Below are positions 7,216-17,445 of a stretch of 20,404 nucleotides of DNA, in pieces. The first letter of the stretch is position 1. The number at the start of each line of letters is the position of its first letter. The notes under the pieces are model-generated. The model was not told the origin of the DNA. It did no database searches and saw nothing but the letters and a program-made list of their open reading frames with translations. Made by a program: the position numbers and the translations under genes. Source of the stretch: Chara braunii (Eukaryota > Streptophyta > Charophyceae > Charales > Characeae); NCBI GenBank assembly GCA_003427395.1, contig BFEA01000248.1:46644-67047 (forward strand), written 5' to 3'.

Positions 7216-7757
7216 AATTTGCGGCATTTTGAACCTTAGTGTGCTCATCTTGGTCTCTCCTTCCTCTTGGCACATTCTGGACCCCTTGGGGGGTAGGAAA
7301 ATGTTGTCGAAAATTTCAAACTTCACATTTTGTTTATTTATTTTTATTTTTATTTTTTATTTTTTATTTTTTTCTTTTGTTTTTATCTCGAAATTTCACT
7401 GTTTATTTTATTTTCTCCACTCCTCCCCTCCATAGTTACTATCTTCTTTTTTTGATTAGGTCGCCTACCCTACCCTAACCCCCTAAACCCCGGTTAAGGT
7501 TTTCTTAGGGTTTTTTCTAGGGCTTAGGTATTTCTTACCCTTCCTCTCCCCCTTCCTCCCGTCGGACACCTTGAACCCGAACAACTTCTCTCCCGTCGAG
7601 CGGATTCGCACCACCATCTCACGCACGACCCGCTGGTCACGGAGTGAGCGACTCACGATTACCCACTCCGCTCCCGCGGCCCCCTCTCTCTCACCGGTGT
7701 CCCCTACCCCCACGCCATAACCCATACCCTTCCCCACCTTTTTTCCCACCTCCCGCC
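7216..7757 (+). promoter_or_regulatory. gag 5' leader with telomere-like motifs
   Basis: After a T-rich stretch to about 7450, the leader contains CCCTAACCCCCTAAACCCC (about 7474-7492) and then TTAGGGTTT (7505-7513), the reverse complement of the plant telo box AAACCCTAA, which often lies in 5' regions of plant genes. Next comes C-rich sequence up to the gag ATG at 7758, whose context (CCCGCCATGTCT) is favourable. The region is open in the gag frame from about 7644, but the first in-context ATG is 7758. Regulatory function is inferred. Confidence 0.4.
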
Positions 7758-9836
7758 ATGTCTACCCCCATGCGTCCACTACCCACATACGAGACTATAG
7801 CTGAGGAGATCTTCGCGGCGCCCTCCGTCTCTCAGGCGTCCACCCACCCGACAATCCAGGGTCAACACTTTGTGGACCCCACGGACCTTCGCGTTGTTCT
7901 TGCGTCTCTCCTTGCACCTCTACAAGCACGACTTTATGCACTTGCACATCTGGAGATGCAAGTTAATGCGCTCGCCCTTGAAGTTCACTGCCTCAAGGGT
8001 TCTCCTCATCGCTCTCCTCACCGCTCTCAGACTCCATCCCTTACCGGCTCCAAGTACGGCTCTCCACGACTCCAGCAACTGAGACGTGGTGGTTCGTCCT
8101 CCTCCGCGGGCCAGGCCCAACACTCCTCCTCCGCAGTGGTGAATGTTGCTGCCGCTCGGACCATACCGTCTGTTGCGGCACATCCATTGGCCCCCGTCGC
8201 TCCCGCCGCCCCTGCCGCTTTGGCCACTGCACCAGGTACTGTCGCCCAGATACCGGTATCTAGCTAGGCAGTTTCATCTATCCTCCACGGTGTTGCTTCC
8301 TAACTTCCTGCACCGGTCGCAGCACTACGGCCCGGAATTCTTCTTCCTCCCCCTAGGGTACTCTCTCCACCTCCTCCACCTCCGACCCTGCGCACCCAGC
8401 AGGTGGCTACCCTACAGGTCGCCGTGGCGCAGCTCAAGGGGAAGATTCTCTCCTTGAGACAACCTCACCTTTCACAGGCTGCTCACCCTTCTTCTTCTTA
8501 TACCGCCCATCGGAGTCTCACCTTTGTCTTGCCGACTTGTTTCCCTTGTTTGGCTCCCCCCCCTTTACCCTCCTACCTCGTTACTCCGTCACAGTTAGCT
8601 GCGGTCGTTGCCTCCACGTCTGCTAGACCTTCCATCAGCAGTCCCGACTCTCAGCCTGCTACCAGTTCTACCTCTACACCGGCCTCAACATTTGCCTCCA
8701 CAGTGCAGGCCCATCGACCTCTCTCCCCTCGCTGTCAACACAACGGTCCCACCCTTGTGCGTATGTTGGACATACCTGACTACGATGGTACCATGTGTGT
8801 GTCGTACTGGATGCAGGCTGCCACATGTGCGCTCACACTGACTAACATTGGTCAGGAGTTGTGGTGCTCCGCGCTCGCAACTAAATTGTGAGGCAGCGCG
8901 TTCTCTGCATGGGATAACTATTATTCTCATCGTACTTGCTCAGGTGAGGCTCATACTCTCGCGGATTTCACCGCGTTCCTCCATGACCGCTATGACACTC
9001 TCCACAATGCAACCGACGCCCTAGATTGGGTCACCTAGATGTAGTGGCGCAGGTCCCCCGCGCCAATCGATCTTGAGCGCCACATTAAAGTGTTTCAGGA
9101 CACCCGCCTCATTTGCGATGGGGCACTCCTACCTGAGGTCCTTTTGACCAACAAGTTCGTAGTCAGTCTTCCGACTGACTACTGCATCGAGCTCTGGCGA
9201 CAGAGCTTCGCCTCCTCAGAGCAGACCTACGAGGCTGCTCGACAGTACCAGAAGATGCAGAGTCGCTTCTCCGATACCCTATCTTCTTCTCGATCCACCG
9301 CCGTCGCCACCCAGTCACGCGGTGCTACTCATGGTCGATCCTCCTTCGCCAGCCACTTTCGCCGACCAGCTCGACTTGGAGCGCCATTCTCTCGGTGCTA
9401 CATTTCTCTGGAGTACGGCAAGGACGCCTCAGCCAATCTTGACCCTACCCTTGGGGACGCCCCCGAGGACATTGAGCTCCGAGACGTCATTTAATATCAC
9501 TCGGATTACGACACTGTCCCAGTGGCCGAGCGTCTACAAATGGCCATGTCCGCCATGGGTCGTGCTCGTAGTCGGGTTGCATAGGATGGCCCCCGCACGT
9601 TCACGGCTCCTCAGATAGACCTCCCACAGGGTTTTGTCCCTCCTCACGAAGTTCTATCCCCTGAGGAGTGTGCCTCTCTCGAGGCCCGTCGCGGCTGCCT
9701 TCGTTGCCGCCAGGATGGACACACCTCCTCACGGTGTTCATACCATGCCGCCCTCGATCGACACTATGCTGACATCTCTCGTCAGCGCCGATCTCAGTCT
9801 CCCCCCGGCCCCGCCCGGCCAGCCTCACCCAGCTAG
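7758..9836 (+). pseudogene. gag: gag polyprotein (broken)
   Basis: One frame can be followed from the ATG at 7758 to a TAG at 9834-9836, interrupted by in-frame stops at 8265, 8889, 9036, 9042, 9492 and 9579 among others. The N-terminal third is Pro/Ser/Ala-rich and poorly conserved by nature. The capsid-like part starts near 8760 with IPDYDGT, WMQAA and later HLADFTAFLHDRY-like sequence (FTAFLHDRYDTLHN, near 8965-9010), as in Ty3/gypsy Gag. A CCHC zinc knuckle of the exact form CX2CX4HX4C (CLRCRQDGHTSSRC) lies at about 9690-9731 and would bind RNA. The protein would form the virus-like particle. Decay is by nonsense changes; I see no clear frameshift inside gag. Confidence 0.85.
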
Positions 9837-9841
9837 CTACG

Positions 9842-10478
9842 ATGCAGTGTACCGTTGAGGTCTCACACGTAGCCAGCTTTCCGACTAGTACTGAGTCGCG
9901 GTTTGTCCCTTTGGCTACCCCACCAGAGGACCCTCAGGACACGACAAACGCGGTTTCCTCTGCCCCGCCATTTGTCGAGGTATCGTTTGCCCCACAACAG
10001 ACCGCCTCATCTAATCCTTCCCCTCCGAGACTTCCGACGCGTCGCGCCATTCGCACAACTCGTTGTAGCTCTCAGCTTGCAACTCGCGATGATGTTGTGT
10101 CATCTCTCTTGGATTTGAGCTTTCTTTAGGCTCGTCAGGAGCGACTCACGAGACACACGAACGTGCTGCATCGTCTTCTCACTCTGCTCTCTGACCCTGA
10201 TCGCACCGTCCTCATCATTCCTATCCGGTTGGGGCATCTATGAGGGTATACCGCGCTTTATGGGACTCAGGCTCGCAGGGAGACTTCGTTCACCCTCCCG
10301 TGGTGGAGGAAGCTCGCCTAGCTATCTCCGGGTCTCGCTCTCCCATCTCCGTTACCCTTGGAGATAACAAGACGCAACACTTCTTTGATTAGACGGTCCC
10401 CAACCTCCACTTTTCCCTCGGTGCACCCTCCAGCCATCGGATAATACCCAGGCGCCTTGGCGCTACCATTCCTCCGCA
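9842..10478 (+). pseudogene. pol: linker and aspartic protease (broken)
   Basis: After gag the coding signal moves to another frame (9842-10129, a Pro/Ser/Thr-rich linker). It then shifts again near 10240, where RALWDSGSQGDFV (about 10252-10290) marks the retropepsin active site, Asp-Ser-Gly. A TAG follows at about 10390, and a further shift leads into the frame used by the RT upstream region, where YDFILGTPW (about 10501-10527) matches the C-terminal hydrophobic block of Ty3/gypsy proteases. The enzyme would cut the Gag-Pol polyprotein. Three frames in 600 bp mean it cannot be made intact. Confidence 0.75.
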
Positions 10479-11872
10479 TACTTTGACGTGCTGGAGACTG
10501 GGTACGACTTTATCCTTGGCACTCCCTGGTCTCGCCGGTTCCATGGCACAGAGGCCGAATAAGCGACCGAGACATCTATTCTTAAAACGAAGTGTGGTGA
10601 GACTCAACGAGTCCCCTTCATTGGAACTACGGGCGACACCCCTCCCGACCTACCTCCTCAGAACCCTCATTCCTCTGGGTTTCACCCAGACATCGCCTTC
10701 ACTTGTACTCGTCAGTTTGCTCACTTTATGCGACAGGAGGACGTCACATTCTACTCAATGAATGTCATGGATCTTCTTCGTTACAATCCACTTTGTCCCG
10801 AGGTTGAGCTCATCTCATTGGAGCCCGATCTCCCCGACCCTTCCTCCATCTTCGCGGCTCCGATCTCTACATCCAGCCCTTAGCCTGCGGATACCCCCTC
10901 AACATCCCAGGTTCTTACGCCGTTTACTGCCAAGTCCACCCCTACATCTCGTTCTGACGCAGACGTTGAGGAGCTCATGCGGTTCACGACCCACTTAGAG
11001 CCCGCCGTTCACGATTTGATTCGAGAGTACCGCGCCGTTTTCCCCTCGTATTTCTCATACAGTCGGATTCCTCTCATGCGCTGTGTAGAGCATTCTATCC
11101 AGCTCGTGCCTGACTATCGTGTCCACCATCAGGCACCCTACCGACTCTCGATTATAGAGGCTACGGAACTCAAGCGTCAACTAGAGGAGCTCCTTCTCAT
11201 TAAACCCAGTAACTCGCCTTGGGGTGCACCCGTCCTCTTTGCTCAGAAAGCGGACGAAACTCTTCGCCTCTGCATTGACTACCGTGACCTTAACCATTAC
11301 ACGATTAAGAACAACTATCCATGCCAAGCGCGAATGAGCGGTTTAACCGTCTGGCAGGGAACCCCTTTTTCCCGAAGATCAATCTTCGTAGCGGCTACCA
11401 GCAGATCTGGGTAGTCACAGAGGACTAGTCGAACACCATCTTTCAGTCGCGCTTTGGCCACTACGAGTTCACGGTGATGCTATTCGGCCTCACCAATGCA
11501 CCTCCCACCTTCTAGACGGCGATGAAGGAGTTGGACATCTTCAAGGACATCCTTGAAGAATATGTTCTCGTATACCTGGACGACATCTTGGTCTGCAGTC
11601 GTACCTTAGAAGATCATCTCAGACACCTCTGTGATGTTCTATAACGTTTATGTAAGCATGACTTATATGCCAAGCTTAGTAAGTGCCTCTTTGCCCAAGG
11701 CAAAGTGGACTTCCTATGACACCATGTGTCTGACCAAGGTCTCCATATGGACGACGAGAAGATCATTGCTATTGCAGAGTGACTCGTCCCCACATTTGCC
11801 AAGCAGCTTCGTAGTTTCTTAGGCCTCACAAGTTACTATAGTAATTTCATCCAGGGATACGCTACGTTCTAA
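10479..11872 (+). pseudogene. pol: reverse transcriptase (broken)
   Basis: The fingers read from about 11080 in one frame: [33 protein letters not shown] and [12 protein letters not shown] one-base shift near 11320 puts the rest in another frame: [17 protein letters not shown] (motif A), FGHYEFTVMLFGLTNAPPTF, and the catalytic YLDD at 11573-11584, followed by FLGLTSYYSNFI. In motif A the first catalytic Asp is Asn (AAT, 11381-11383), which alone should abolish polymerase activity. Stops lie at 11426, 11513, 11642, 11717, 11780 and about 11871. The upstream part (10540-10980) is the usual spacer between protease and RT. Confidence 0.92.
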
Positions 11873-11939
11873 CCTTCACCCGCCTCCGAAAGAACCCGCC
11901 GTGGTTTTGGACACCCCTGTGCGAGGACGCCTTTCACGC

Positions 11940-12545
11940 CCTCAAGAAGGCAGTGACTTGTGCATCGGTTGTTCGCCTCTTCAATTTTAATCGTCCCTCC
12001 ATCGTCACCATTGATGCGTCAGATTTTGCAGTACGAGTTGTACTCTCTCAGGTGTTTCCCTAAATCCCCTCTCCTTCGGATTCACCTTATCCCCATATTC
12101 CTTCTTTCCCCCCCCTTCCTGCTGACACTGCTTCTCGACTGACGTCTATCCTCCCACCACTTCCCTCCACTGACAGTCCCCCCGTTACTTACTCCCCGAC
12201 CATCGCGGAGGATGAGACTGTCGAGGCTCGTGCTAGGGATTGTCTGATCGCTTTGTACTCCCGTCAGCTACTGCCTACCAAGATAAACTACACTGTCAAT
12301 GAACGTGAGGTTCTCACAGTAATTTATGCTACCCGACATTGACATCATTATCCGCACGGGGCGCTCTTCACGGTGCGCACGGACAACTCAGTTGTGCAGG
12401 CTTTCCTCACGAACCCCAAACTTTCCCCTCGATAGGCACGTTGGTGGCGTGACTTATCCGAGTTCAGTTTCACCACTCAGCCCATCAAGGGTGAAACGAA
12501 CCACGTCACCGATACCTTTTCCCGTCGTCCTGATCACAATCACAA
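11940..12545 (+). pseudogene. pol: RNase H domain (broken)
   Basis: The domain follows the RT and would degrade the RNA strand of the RNA-DNA hybrid. TIDASDFAVRVVLSQV (about 12007-12054) gives the first catalytic Asp. A low-complexity Pro/Ser/Thr-rich insertion (about 12055-12240) follows. The same frame then resumes with LYSRQL, NYTVNEREVLTVIYATRH (catalytic Glu) and VRTDNSVVQAF with the next Asp at 12382-12384. Stops at 12340 (expected Trp) and 12433 (expected Gln) interrupt it. The end reads KGETNHVTDTFSRRPDH, typical for the border with integrase. The insertion is longer than usual for this family. Confidence 0.87.
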
Positions 12546-13913
12546 ACCCATCCATCTTGTTATCATTACCATCACTACTGTTGATCAGTTGGTGATGGAC
12601 TGATATCGCACTCAGTACCTCCACTGTCGGGATTATCACGTCATCCATGCGACACTGCGGAGTGGCAAGACCGTTCCCTCATACTGACTCGATAAGAACA
12701 GTCTCGTGTACTAGCATGACAAATCTGGTCAAGTAGAACCACGTATCTGTGTTCCCTCCACCGGATAGCTCCGTGTCCAGGCTGTAGCAAAGTTCCAATG
12801 AGCTTCCATAAGACGTTGGCTTGTGTTTGCCGCCTATGCGTCTGGCCAAAGTCCAAGGACTTCGTCAAAGCCTACATCAGGAGTGTCCTACATGGCAGGA
12901 GGTGAACAGTGCGAACCACCTTTCGTATGGGTTACTTCAGCCCCTACCCATACCTGAGGGTCTTTGGCAGTCCATCTTGATGAATTTCATTGACCCCCTT
13001 CTTCCACCCACTAAGCGCGGTCATGATGTTATCTTGGTCGTCGTCGATCGCTTCACAAAGTGTGCACGCTTTGTCCCATGCCGCTACCGTATTAATGCTC
13101 GTGAGGTCGTTACATCGTCTTCGACCAAGACGTGCGAGATCACAACTTACCTCAGAGCATCATCTTCGACCACGACCCGCGGTTTACGAGCATATTCTGG
13201 CGACGTCTACATGAGGTATACGGATCCTAACTACGCTTCTCATCGTCTTACCACCCTCAGACGGATGGTCAGACTGAGGTCACCAATAAAACTCTCGGTA
13301 ATATCCTCCGAAAGTTTACTAGGGATGACCAGCAGTGAGACTTACACTTAGCCCAAACGGAGATTGTGTACAACCACGCCTTTTCGCCAGCCACGGGGAT
13401 GTCGCCATTTTATTGCGACCTCGACTACCACCCTCACGTACCCGCGGATTTCTTACGGCCGTCGCGGTTGCGCCCAGACACTCGTTGCCATACACTTGAC
13501 GATTGGATCACCCACATGGTAACGATTATGAAGTGCACACACGAGAGTCTAGTCGACTACCAGACTCGCAGGACCGCTCGAGCGAGCCGATCACGAATGG
13601 ATCATCCATTCAAAGTCGGTGACGATGTGCTCGATGATGCACTCCACTTGCAGCTCGAAGTGGATACGCTTTGCAAGTTCAAGCGTCGCTGCTTCGGTTG
13701 ATGCTGCATCCTTCAGGCCGTCGGTTCTGATACTGCCGCTAGTCCGCTCAGCTTCTGTGTGACGCTACCTTATTACCTTCAACATGCTCGCGTACACGAT
13801 GTTTACCACGTTTCCTTGCTGAGTCTTTATCGCAGACCGTCCGAGCGCTTCGCCGGACGCCCTTATGAGCACCCTCCACCTATCATGGTGGACGGCCATG
13901 AGGAGTTCATCAT
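12546..13913 (+). pseudogene. pol: integrase (broken)
   Basis: The N-terminal zinc-binding region is decayed but recognisable by CVWPKSKDF near 12825-12855, in a different frame from what follows. The catalytic core in the next frame has PLPIPEGLWQSILMNFIDPL, GHDVILVVVDRFTKCARFVP; the first Asp of the DDE triad is Asn (AAT, 12983-12985). After a shift near 13130 the second Asp sits in FDHDPRFTS (13168-13170) and the Glu in QTDGQTEVTNKTL (13276-13278). The C-terminal part has AFSPATGMSPFY, a stop at 13699, and ARVHDVYHVSLLSLY, the GPY/F-type module. The enzyme would insert the cDNA. The missing Asp and shifts make it inactive. Confidence 0.92.
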
Positions 13914-14039
13914 TTCTGCATCGTATCTCGCCGAGTTACCGACGATACCCCTCCACGCATTGAGTACCTTGTGCGTTAGAAACGCTATCCTGATGAGAAC
14001 GCTACTTGGAACCCCCTCGAGCACTTGGAGCACGCCTGA
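13914..14039 (+). pseudogene. Chromodomain at the integrase C terminus (broken)
   Basis: After a one-base shift, the reading VSRRVTDDTPPRIEYLVR, then a TAG where the conserved Trp is expected (13977-13979), then KRYPDENATWNPLEHLEHA, is a clear chromodomain ending at a TGA (14037-14039). Chromodomains at this position define chromoviruses and are thought to steer integration to marked chromatin. The preceding frame enters this stretch at EEFII and would make an unrelated tail, so the domain is uncoupled from integrase in this copy. Confidence 0.85.
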
Positions 14040-14514
14040 ATGTTGGCTCGTGCATAAGATCGTGCTCATCGTGTTGAGACATTTGCTCCTACTCGGCCGA
14101 CTGACCCTCTTCCTCCTCCTCCGGCCGAGGAGATTGTTGAGGACGAGCCAGCTCCCTCTGAGGTCGTTCTTCAATAGCAGATGGACGTCTCTGCGCGTCC
14201 ATAGTGCACTCGTCGATGCCCTCGACGTCTCGACGACTGATACTCTGATTACCTACTATCTTCCTACTGACTCACACATTCAGGTACTCCATCATCAACT
14301 TCTCCAGGATGTCAACGTTTTGCGGCTCCGCTTCGACTCGACTCCTACTTCATCTATATCATCGACCACCTCGACGACTTCAGTCACCTTCTCGACTTCA
14401 GCCATCTTATCGGCTTCAGCTACTTTGGACGTGACTACTTCGCGCCACCACCCTACCCTGTACATTCCCTTACATATGTCGCATGATAGTTCTCACTTAG
14501 TTGGGTCTCTTTGA
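14040..14514 (+). other. Post-chromodomain region of the gypsy element
   Basis: A plus-strand frame, continuous from the end of integrase, stays open to a TGA at 14512-14514 and gives a Ser/Thr-rich tail. In the chromodomain frame the sequence is Pro/Glu-rich (PLPPPPAEEIVEDEPAPSEV near 14100-14160) before stops. I cannot tell which, if either, was the ancestral reading. Confidence 0.4.
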
Positions 14515-15295
14515 GTTGGGCTCTCCCTTGGTATCACATAGGCATTGGGACCGTAGCATTATCTTGGCTTCCCTGCTCCCACTGCCTCCCAGACCTAACT
14601 CCTTCCTCCCCCAGTCGGTGAGTTGTGTGCATGTTTGCCTCACCCACTGCCCTCATCACCCTAGTGTCGGCTCTTGCATGCCTTCAGTTAGGCATATCCC
14701 CACCCTATTCCAGACTCCCCTTTTCATAGTCGACCCTGCATGGTGTCACCCTTTTGTCGAGCATTACCCGCCTTGATGGTCTATCTGTTACGGTCATTGG
14801 TTTTGTTTCACTACCACTCTCTCACCTTGAGTCTGATGACCTATCCCACCTTCGTGTGTAACTGCCCCTAGGAGTTTCGTTTCTTAGGCTGCATTCACCC
14901 CCTCTGAGACCATTCCACTCTTAGTGGTTCCGCGACATCACATTATCTTGTGACATATTGCTCTTTTTCCTTCCAACAATGAGGTCATTGCCTCGAGGAC
15001 TTTAGGATTGTATCAGGCTACATTTCATTTCTGTTGTTAGTTAGGATGTGTATATCAGACATTCACTTTTCATTTGACATTATGTAGCTTAGGTTGCATC
15101 ACATGGACTCCGCATTCTAGATTTTTCAGCTTTCTTTATTGCAGAGTTTCGTTGCTTTTGCGAATAGCGTGTTTATGACTCTTGAAATCCATTAGAGGTC
15201 TGAGGATCGTGCAGCGGGCCTCTATCTGCCCTGACCTACAGCCAGGGCCTATTCGGCAATTTGCTAGCTCGGCCTGTGGGACCAGGTCGTGGCCT
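14515..15295 (+). other. 3' untranslated part of the gypsy element (or U3), no gene
   Basis: This 780-bp stretch between coding sequence and the shared LTR block has no supported gene. It has no evident polypurine tract next to 15296, which leaves the left edge of the 3' LTR open. If the LTR is longer than the shared 260 bp, part of this stretch is U3 and the 5' LTR is truncated. Confidence 0.5.
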
Positions 15296-15553
15296 GACCC
15301 CACAGGTCGTGTACTGTTTTCGGTCCAGTCCGGTCCTGCCCGATGCCACTATCGGTACCAGACCAGTCCAGTCCAATCAGTCCGCTGGGGGTATACCCCA
15401 CCTGTAGTCTGTATTTCGTCATTCTTCATTTGCACACTTTGGAGCACGTGCATGTTGGAGTTGTGATGTCTCTTCCAGCTCCATCTCCATCTCCTTCATC
15501 CTCATCCCTTTGTCTTGATCCTGACAGACCGCCTTCCCGGCGGGTCCGTCACA
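15296..15553 (+). repeat. 3' LTR (shared block)
   Basis: It aligns with 5425-5696, with the same palindrome GGGGTATACCCC (15388-15399) and the same end GTCCGTCACA at 15553. It has fewer CCAGT units and many substitutions relative to the 5' copy. The five bases outside the two LTRs do not match (TGCCG if the left LTR begins at 5437, GAATG on the right). Confidence 0.8.
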
Positions 15554-15755
15554 GAATGGAAGGGGAAAGGGCGGTAGACACCAGGTTAGGGGGAGAGAGC
15601 TTCAGCGTTAAGGCTGGAAGGGATAGTATATAAGAGCTCTGGTGATGTAGAGGTATGCAGGGAGATGAAAAAGCTCATACCGGAATGGATGGGGAAAGGG
15701 CGGTAGACAACGAGTTAGGAGAAGAGAGCTCCAACTTGAAGGATGGAAGGGACAA
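15554..15755. repeat. Two-unit purine-rich tandem repeat, 129 bp offset
   Basis: GAATGGAAGGGGAAAGGGCG and then GTAGACACCAGGTTAGGGGG (from about 15554) recur in diverged form at about 15683 (GGCGGTAGACAACGAGTTAG and GGAAGGGACAAG). GCGGTAGACA is at 15571 and 15700, an offset of 129 bp. The first unit begins exactly at the LTR edge. Confidence 0.8.
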
Positions 15756-16101
15756 GAGCGGCGTAGTCGGAGTTCGGAGGGAAGATGGATGAAGAAGCGA
15801 AGGTGAAGCAAAGTCGCGGTAGTGAACTTGCGGGGTCGGCGCAGTCACAAGACGAAAAGATGTGAAAGTGCGAGGGCAAGAAAAAAAAATGTATATTGGA
15901 CATTGCAAGGGAGATTGACCCGATAGATGAGCGGGGGGCGCAATTACCTGGTTCGTGGGGCCGCCGCCAGTGTTAACACATATGGGATCATCATTTTAAC
16001 AGGGCCCCCCTAAATGGTATGCCCCTAGCGTCATTTGTTGAATTCAAAGGCGTCCCTTTTTCGGCATAAAAAACCCTTACAGACATTGTTTCCCGCTGCT
16101 C
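15756..16101. other. Spacer between the gypsy element and the PLE
   Basis: Purine-rich on the left, then mixed sequence. The right half lies directly downstream of the PLE stop codon on the minus strand and may hold its 3' untranslated region. No second GIY-YIG domain and no hammerhead core is visible here. Confidence 0.45.
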
Positions 16102-17445
16102 TCAGATGCAGGTTTTATTTGAAGAAGTGGTTTCAATTTGTCCAACAGTTAACGCAACTTCCCAACAATCAACAAACTTGCTAGAAAAAACAGATAATGC
16201 TTCATCAAAGTAATGGTCTGGGTAGCCTTTAAGTCTGAGTTCTTTCTTGAGCGTGAAGAGGAAAGTCAGGTCAGCAAGAGGCATAGTGGCAAAGGTTCTA
16301 GCTCTATGTAAGAATGAGCTGATGACGACAAGCTTGTGTTGCTTGCTGGAGAAAAAAAAGAAATCATGTATTGCTTGAAAGAAAATGATGTTAGATGTGA
16401 GCAACACAGCCTGGTTACGATGAGTGGGAGAACAGAGTATCCCCATAGGTTGTGGAAAAACTTGCAACTGGAAGCCTAAAAAATCCCATCTTCCCCAGAA
16501 CTAGTTTTTGTCATAGCAACTTCTAAACTGGTGCAGAATGTGGTCGACCTTCCTTCACGACAGTATGTTTCATTGCTTGAATCTAACTAAGATGGATATA
16601 TTGTCGACCAATCTCACTTCGTGGGTCAAAGCACAACCCTTCCTTAAAGAGCACAGGAAATGAAACTCATTGAACATACATTACATAGCAGTGAGCGCGG
16701 GGTTAGAAGATTTCCCCATCGGAACACCCACATTCTGCTTGAGTAGCTTCCCCATGGTCATGAGATACGTATGTTGAAAATCAAAATCGACGAAGTCCTC
16801 AATTAGTGAAAAGCTTATGAATTTCCAATTCATGATAGACTTACTTGAGTAGAGTTTAGCTCATTTCCCTCAATTTTTGACCCAAACACCATAAAACCCT
16901 CGAAACTTAAAACAATAAGAAAACCAACAGACTGCATCACAGATAGAAGAATGGGGTAAATTACTAAACATTTCTTTGACATCAATACTTCCGCTAATGA
17001 GAGCATCCGAGGTGGGGATAGAACGGTTAATTTTATCCAAAGATAGTGTTAACTCCTGTGTGCTATACATGTTAAAGTGTGACATAGTAGAAAGGTCTTT
17101 TACGAGAACGTTGAGGCAGACAATAGTTCTTTTGAATGCCAAGAGAGAAGGTTCAGACGACGTAGGACAAAATGGTCTCCATTTCCATACATCCTTATGC
17201 TTGGGAATAGTGTAACCCCTCCCCAAACATCCTTTTTTATTTCATTTGTCTATCGACCCAAAGTAGGCCTCACAGAACTTTCCTCGACAATCTTCCAAGA
17301 GACTTGCCTTATCCTTGTCCTTGACTATACGAAATCCCAGATTTTGCAAGAACAACGAGTTCATACCTAGTTGATAAAAAACATGACAACAGAACAATGT
17401 GTCACCGGGGTTTTATCATTGGGTGCTGCTACCAAGTCGTTAAGT
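16102..17445 (-). pseudogene. PLE reverse transcriptase (broken)
   Basis: A single minus-strand frame from about 17365 to the TGA at 16102 carries the RT, with a further piece (LVAAPNDKTPVTH, about 17400-17440) upstream in a shifted frame that corresponds to the conserved DK block of PLE RTs. In order: LGFRIVKDKDKASLLEDC, YTIPKHKDVWKWRPFCPTSS, STQELTLSLDKINRS, motif A SIDVKEMFSNLPHSSI (Asp codon 16981-16983), motif B QNVGVPMGKSSNPALTAM, motif C RLVDNISILVRF (16600-16608 encode VDN where (Y/F)xDD is expected), FLGF, and a C-terminal HRARTFATMPLADL and RLKGYPDHYFDEAL block typical of PLE thumbs. Stops occur near 17245, 16870, 16860, 16680, 16575 and elsewhere. The motif C change should abolish catalysis. 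Confidence 0.85.

Larger units (their letters stand above)
5425..15553 (+). mobile_element. Decayed Ty3/gypsy chromovirus LTR retrotransposon
   Basis: The element is bounded by related sequences of about 260-270 bp (5425-5696 and 15296-15553), with an initiator-Met primer-binding site right after the left one. Between them, in the usual order, are gag, a protease DSG motif, reverse transcriptase, RNase H, integrase and a chromodomain. That order and the chromodomain place it among plant-type chromoviruses. It is about 10.1 kb long, partly because of a leader of about 2 kb. Frameshifts near 9840, 10240, 10475, 11320, between 11875 and 12010, near 12840, 13130 and 13912, and many nonsense codons make it non-functional. 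No target-site duplication is evident, so the ends may be rearranged. Confidence 0.92.

Noticed and set aside
14836-14870. CTGATGA near 14838 as another hammerhead
   Set aside because: No GAAA core or pairing stems occur at the right distance; the same holds for CTGATGA at about 13990 and 16319, which lie within element coding sequence.
15182-15633. Two overlapping frames of about 95 codons
   Set aside because: They lie over the 3' LTR and the LTR edge; the equivalent LTR at 5425-5696 does not keep the same frame.
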